A stretch of DNA of 7,169 bases from JBDSTZ01 sp039927975 (lineage in GTDB: Bacteria; Pseudomonadota; Gammaproteobacteria; Burkholderiales; Burkholderiaceae_D). The translations under genes were made by a program, and so were the position numbers. Positions 5,882-7,169 of the stretch are shown one piece after another. Below the pieces are notes generated by a model that had not been told where the DNA came from, did not search any database, and saw only the letters and a list, made by a program, of their open reading frames with translations. The stretch is from contig JBDSTZ010000301.1 in NCBI GenBank assembly GCA_039927975.1, forward strand, positions 1-7,169, given 5' to 3'. Numbering within the stretch: position 1 is the first letter of the stretch; each line of letters opens with the position of its first letter.

Positions 5882-7111
5882 ATGATATCAACGCTGTCAC
5901 GCACACCAACACGCATCGCGCTCGCCGCGACTTTCATCGCCGGCCTGTTCGGCACAAGCTGCCTGGCGCAGACCGTCACCATCAACCCGAACACCACCTA
6001 CCAGACCATCCGCGGATTCGGCGGCCATAACGGCGCCGGCTGGATTCCGGAATTGACCGCCGCCCAGGTGGACGCCGCCTTCGGCACCGGCAGCGGCCAG
6101 ATCGGCCTGTCGATCATGCGCATGCGGATCGACGCGTCGAGCAGCAACTGGCAATTGCAGGTGCCGACCGCGCAGCTGGCCAAGGCCAAGGGAGCAACCC
6201 TGTTCGCCACGCCGTGGTCGCCGCCGGCGAACATGAAAACCAATAACAGCCTGATCCACGGCAGGCTCGATCCGGCCTACTATTACGACTACACGACCCA
6301 CCTGCTCAATTTTGCCGCCCACATGGCGTCCAACGGCGCCGCGCTGTACGCGATCTCGGTACAGAACGAGCCGGACTGGGATCCGGACTACGAAGGCTGC
6401 CAGTGGAATTCGACAGAATTCATCAATTACCTGAAAGCGCAGGGTTCGCGCTTTGGCAGCTTCAAGGTGATGGCGCCGGAATCGCTGAACTCCAAGAAGA
6501 CACTGGCCGATCCGATTCTCAACGACGCCACCGCCGCGCCGCAGTTCGACATCGTCGCCGGCCATCTGTATGGCGTGAGCCCGAGCGATTATCCGCTGGC
6601 GCGCAGCAAGGGCAAGGAGCTGTGGATGACCGAGCACTTCACCGACAACGGCGACGCCAACGACTGGACCAAGGCGATGCCGGTGGCGCTGGAAGTCCAC
6701 AACAGCATGGTGTCGAATTACAGCGCGTATGTGTGGTGGTATATCCGGCGTTCGTATGGCCTGCTCACCGAGGACGGCAATGTCAGCAAACGCGGTTTCA
6801 TCATGTCGCAATACGCCAAATACATCCGTCCGGGCTATACGCGCATCGGCGCGACGGAGAAGCCGTATGCCGACGTCTACGTCACGGCCTACAAGGACAG
6901 CAGCGGTAAGCTGGTGGTGGTGGCGATTAACACCGGCACGTCGCAGCGCCAGCTTCAGTTGCAGCTGAGCGCGGGCAGCGCCGCCTCGTTCGTCAAGTAC
7001 CGGACCAATTCGAGCACCAGTAACGCGTATGCCGGCCAATACACCGTAACCGGCGGGACCGCCACCGCCTATATCGATCCGGGCAGCGTCAACACCTTTG
7101 TGAGCCAGTAA
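5882..7111 (+). CDS. GH30 subfamily 8-like glucuronoxylan endo-xylanase, secreted
   Basis: A 409-residue secreted enzyme with ATG at 5882 and AAGGAG seven bases upstream. A Sec signal covers residues 1-29 (CLA at 27-29). The GH30 barrel starts with IRGFGG (43-48). It contains TPWSPPANMK (110-119), SVQNEPD with acid/base Glu163, and WMTEHF with nucleophile Glu251. The signature YVWWYIRRSYG (283-293) follows, then KRG and YIRPGYTRI (314-322). The C-terminal part, about 325-409, is the beta-sandwich side domain usual for GH30. The WWYIRRSYG motif is the one by which Erwinia XynA and Bacillus XynC bind the 4-O-methylglucuronic acid branch; Trp286, Tyr287, Arg290 and Tyr292 are present here. The expected activity is therefore cleavage of glucuronoxylan set by the position of the branch, complementing the GH10 enzyme. 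Length is normal for the subfamily and no binding module is attached. It is probably transcribed separately from the upstream pair or by readthrough. Confidence 0.95.
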   Translation: MISTLSRTPTRIALAATFIAGLFGTSCLAQTVTINPNTTYQTIRGFGGHNGAGWIPELTAAQVDAAFGTGSGQIGLSIMRMRIDASSSNWQLQVPTAQLAKAKGATLFATPWSPPANMKTNNSLIHGRLDPAYYYDYTTHLLNFAAHMASNGAALYAISVQNEPDWDPDYEGCQWNSTEFINYLKAQGSRFGSFKVMAPESLNSKKTLADPILNDATAAPQFDIVAGHLYGVSPSDYPLARSKGKELWMTEHFTDNGDANDWTKAMPVALEVHNSMVSNYSAYVWWYIRRSYGLLTEDGNVSKRGFIMSQYAKYIRPGYTRIGATEKPYADVYVTAYKDSSGKLVVVAINTGTSQRQLQLQLSAGSAASFVKYRTNSSTSNAYAGQYTVTGGTATAYIDPGSVNTFVSQ

Positions 7112-7122
7112 ATCAGCGGTCG

Positions 7123-7148
7123 GGGAGGATCGCCTCGGCGGTCCTCCC
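7123..7148 (+). terminator. Strong hairpin terminator candidate after the GH30 gene
   Basis: GGGAGGATCGC (7123-7133) pairs with GCGGTCCTCCC (7138-7148) through an 11-bp stem, with one T-G wobble and loop CTCG, beginning 12 bases past the stop codon. The sequence after it is C/T-rich without a true T-run. It most likely ends the GH30 transcript. Confidence 0.65.
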
Positions 7149-7169
7149 TGCCCCTTCCTCCGCGAACTA

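Noticed and set aside
5897..7039. 380-codon minus-strand frame opposite the GH30 gene
   Set aside because: Low-complexity antisense translation with no family motifs; the plus strand carries an intact GH30 enzyme.
1..7169. tRNA or rRNA genes, CRISPR arrays, insertion sequences, phage genes
   Set aside because: No cloverleaf-like RNA genes, spaced direct repeats, transposase motifs or terminal inverted repeats were seen.

Overview
The window looks like a xylan-utilisation locus from a GC-rich Gram-negative bacterium. An outer-membrane TonB-dependent receptor, Tat and Sec export signals and GGAGA-type ribosome sites before the genes all point that way. The receptor belongs to the long 'TonB-Xanth-Caul' type, and the gene style fits a betaproteobacterium of the Oxalobacteraceae (Massilia/Duganella-like). 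That placement is an impression from the sequence, not the result of a search.

Layout from left to right. Positions 1-1125 (minus strand) hold the first 375 residues of a TonB-dependent receptor whose C-terminal barrel lies outside the window. Positions 1126-1799 are non-coding. They contain a good sigma-70-like promoter for the receptor, a palindromic LacI-type operator over its predicted start site, a GC-rich leader hairpin and a 7-bp tandem repeat. Positions 1800-2909 (minus) encode a LacI-family repressor. Positions 2910-3203 form a divergent regulatory region. Positions 3204-4331 (plus) encode a GH10 endo-xylanase with a Tat-like signal, followed 24 nt later by an SGNH/GDSL hydrolase (4356-5648), probably in one operon. 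A hairpin and a 233-bp gap separate these from a GH30 subfamily 8-like glucuronoxylanase (5882-7111), which is followed by a strong hairpin near the right edge.

Inferred working model: the GH10 enzyme cuts the xylan backbone, the GH30 enzyme cuts at methylglucuronic acid branches, and the SGNH hydrolase probably removes ester substituents such as acetyl groups. The resulting substituted oligosaccharides enter the periplasm through the receptor. The LacI protein probably represses the set until a sugar ligand appears. Elements with a shared TAGC core (TAGCGC in the two best sites) precede the receptor, the GH10 operon and, more weakly, the GH30 gene. They resemble the xyl-box known from Xanthomonas and Caulobacter and suggest a local regulon. 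All enzyme families are known. The less ordinary points are a His-to-Gln change at a conserved GH10 active-site motif, the SGNH protein with a large uncharacterised N-terminal region, and the operator layout.
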